Assembly: GCF_003013395.1 (NCBI RefSeq)
Contig: NZ_PXZM01000012.1
Span: 186,001-250,000, forward strand
Direction of reading: 5' to 3'
Origin: Brevibacillus fortis
GTDB lineage: Bacteria; Bacillota; Bacilli; Brevibacillales; Brevibacillaceae
DNA: 64,000 nt
Positions 62,950-64,000 of this stretch are shown here, piece after piece. Position 1 is the first letter of the stretch, and each line of letters starts with the position of its first letter. Under the pieces are notes generated by a model. It searched no databases and had not been told where the DNA came from. It saw nothing but the letters and a program-made list of their open reading frames with translations. A program made the position numbers and the translations under genes.

Positions 62950-64000
62950 CCCGTTTTTCCTCCTTGGGCAAATGGCACCCAGAACGTTACTGTCGTTCCC
63001 TCGTTCCATTCGCTCGTAATCTCGATATCTGCACCGTGTGCCTGTACTAATTCGCGGGCAATCGCCAATCCCAAGCCAGTTCCACCCTGACCGCGCGAAC
63101 GCGCCTTGTCTACACGGTAGAACCGCTCAAAGATTCGCTTCAAATCGCGGCTGGGAATACCGATTCCTGTGTCGGTGATGGAGATTTGTACCCGCTTTTG
63201 CTTATGGTTCTCTCTTGCCTTGAGAACCACGGAGCCTCCTTGAGGCGTATACTTGATTGCATTGGACAAAAGATTGTCCAATACTTGATTGATCGCATCC
63301 AGATCAATATAGACCGGCGGAAGCTTGCTCGGCATATCCAAGCTGAGCTGAACCTCCTGTTGCTCACTGAACATGGAAAAACGATCGGCAGCATAGCGAA
63401 GCAATCGATTGATGTCCGCTTCCTTACAATGCAGACGAACTCCCTGCGAATCAAAACGCGATAGCTGCAACAAATCGTTCACCAAGCGAATCATGCGCTC
63501 AGTCTCCGACGACGTGACTTTCAAGAAACGCTGGGACAGCTCCGGCTCTTCCACTGCGCCGTCCAGCAGGGCTTCTACATAGCTTTTAATGGTCGTCAGC
63601 GGTGTCCGCAGCTCATGCGACACGTTCGCAACGAATTCGCGGCGTTGCTGCTCCAGTCGCTGCTGCTCCGTCACATCCGCTACGACAGCAATAATCCCGC
63701 CCATTTTTTTGCTATCCTGCTGCAAGGGCGTAAACGTCACACGCAGGATCACTTCTTCCTTATTCGGCAACGTCATCTCAATAAAAAGCGGTTCTTCCTG
63801 CGCATAGAGCGACATCTCATCCTCTGGCGGCAGGCCCAACAGATCATACAAGGTGCGTCTCTTGAGAAGGACGTCAGCCATCGTCACTTGCAACATATCT
63901 TCTGCTGCTCGATTAAACAGAATGATTTGCCCATTGCGATTAGCAGCAATGACACCGTCCGTCATGTTGCTCAAGATTCCCGCGAGCTTCTCACGCTCTT
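62946..64000 (-). CDS. walK: Cell-wall sensor histidine kinase WalK (C-terminal part)
   Basis: The frame runs off the window edge (further upstream residues EREKLAGIL continue it), so only the last about 350 residues are visible. They comprise a PAS domain (MTDGVIAANRNGQIILFNRA), the H-box FVANVSHELRTPLTTIKSYV with phospho-acceptor His, an N-box DNLLSNAIKYTPQGG and a G-box TGIGIPSRDLK with GQGGTGLGLAIARELV. WalK phosphorylates WalR to control essential cell-wall hydrolases. It is the head of this visible operon; walR should lie just upstream outside the window. Confidence 0.96.
   Translation of the reverse strand, partial: EREKLAGILSNMTDGVIAANRNGQIILFNRAAEDMLQVTMADVLLKRRTLYDLLGLPPEDEMSLYAQEEPLFIEMTLPNKEEVILRVTFTPLQQDSKKMGGIIAVVADVTEQQRLEQQRREFVANVSHELRTPLTTIKSYVEALLDGAVEEPELSQRFLKVTSSETERMIRLVNDLLQLSRFDSQGVRLHCKEADINRLLRYAADRFSMFSEQQEVQLSLDMPSKLPPVYIDLDAINQVLDNLLSNAIKYTPQGGSVVLKARENHKQKRVQISITDTGIGIPSRDLKRIFERFYRVDKARSRGQGGTGLGLAIARELVQAHGADIEITSEWNEGTTVTFWVPFAQGGKTG

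Overview
The window looks like a Bacillales chromosome, most likely Brevibacillus or a close Paenibacillaceae relative. This rests on strong AGGAGG-type ribosome sites with GTG/TTG starts, and on the conserved walK-yycH-yycI-yycJ-htrA-(CxxH/CxxC)-rlmH cluster at the right end. Mqo, a cysJI pair with Bacillus-like termini, Fur boxes and an S-layer homology remnant fit too. No rRNA, tRNA, CRISPR array or intact transposase gene is visible.

Left part (1-31 kb), ordinary and mostly intact. After a partial secreted protein there is a MarR-controlled quinone/aromatic detoxification operon (728-4203): ring-cleaving VOC dioxygenase, luciferase-like monooxygenase, FMN reductase, and an isochorismatase-like gene broken by an internal deletion. 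Then come a J-domain/TPR membrane protein paired with a DUF1266 protein, and a TetR regulator divergent from a membrane protein and a GNAT enzyme. A nucleotide-sugar-epimerase-like gene, an AraC regulator and a VOC protein follow. Next is a secreted Asp-box repeat protein followed by a two-component system whose sensor carries the same Asp-box module outside the membrane. After that come a phytase-like esterase, a divergent RtcB ligase preceded by a 40-residue small ORF, an ankyrin protein, a large cell-envelope subtilase, mqo, a small SUKH/DUF4375 neighbourhood, cysJI and a YndJ-like membrane protein.

Middle (31-36 kb): a Fur-boxed FecCD-type ABC uptake operon ending in an unusual double glutamine-amidotransferase-like protein rich in histidines.

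Accessory part (36-56.9 kb): four related copies of the rlmH 3' end (near 36.0, 44.9, 49.6 and 56.9 kb) cut this region into three tandem segments, as expected for SCC-like cassettes inserted one after another at rlmH. The far segment holds a second iron-siderophore uptake set (binding protein, double permease, AraC regulator, second binding protein, cupin). The middle segment holds uncharacterised genes and two freshly broken genes (DUF2785, WYL regulator). The rlmH-proximal segment holds an AT-rich type III restriction-modification pair plus heavily decayed genes and a degenerate second copy of the cupin. No ccr recombinase gene is visible, so if these are cassettes they are non-autonomous or decayed.

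Right end (56.9-64 kb): the conserved cell-wall stress cluster on the minus strand (WalK kinase, its modulators YycH/YycI, YycJ, HtrA-like protease, CxxH/CxxC protein, RlmH). It is interrupted only by a 208-bp inverted-repeat element between htrA and the CxxH/CxxC gene.
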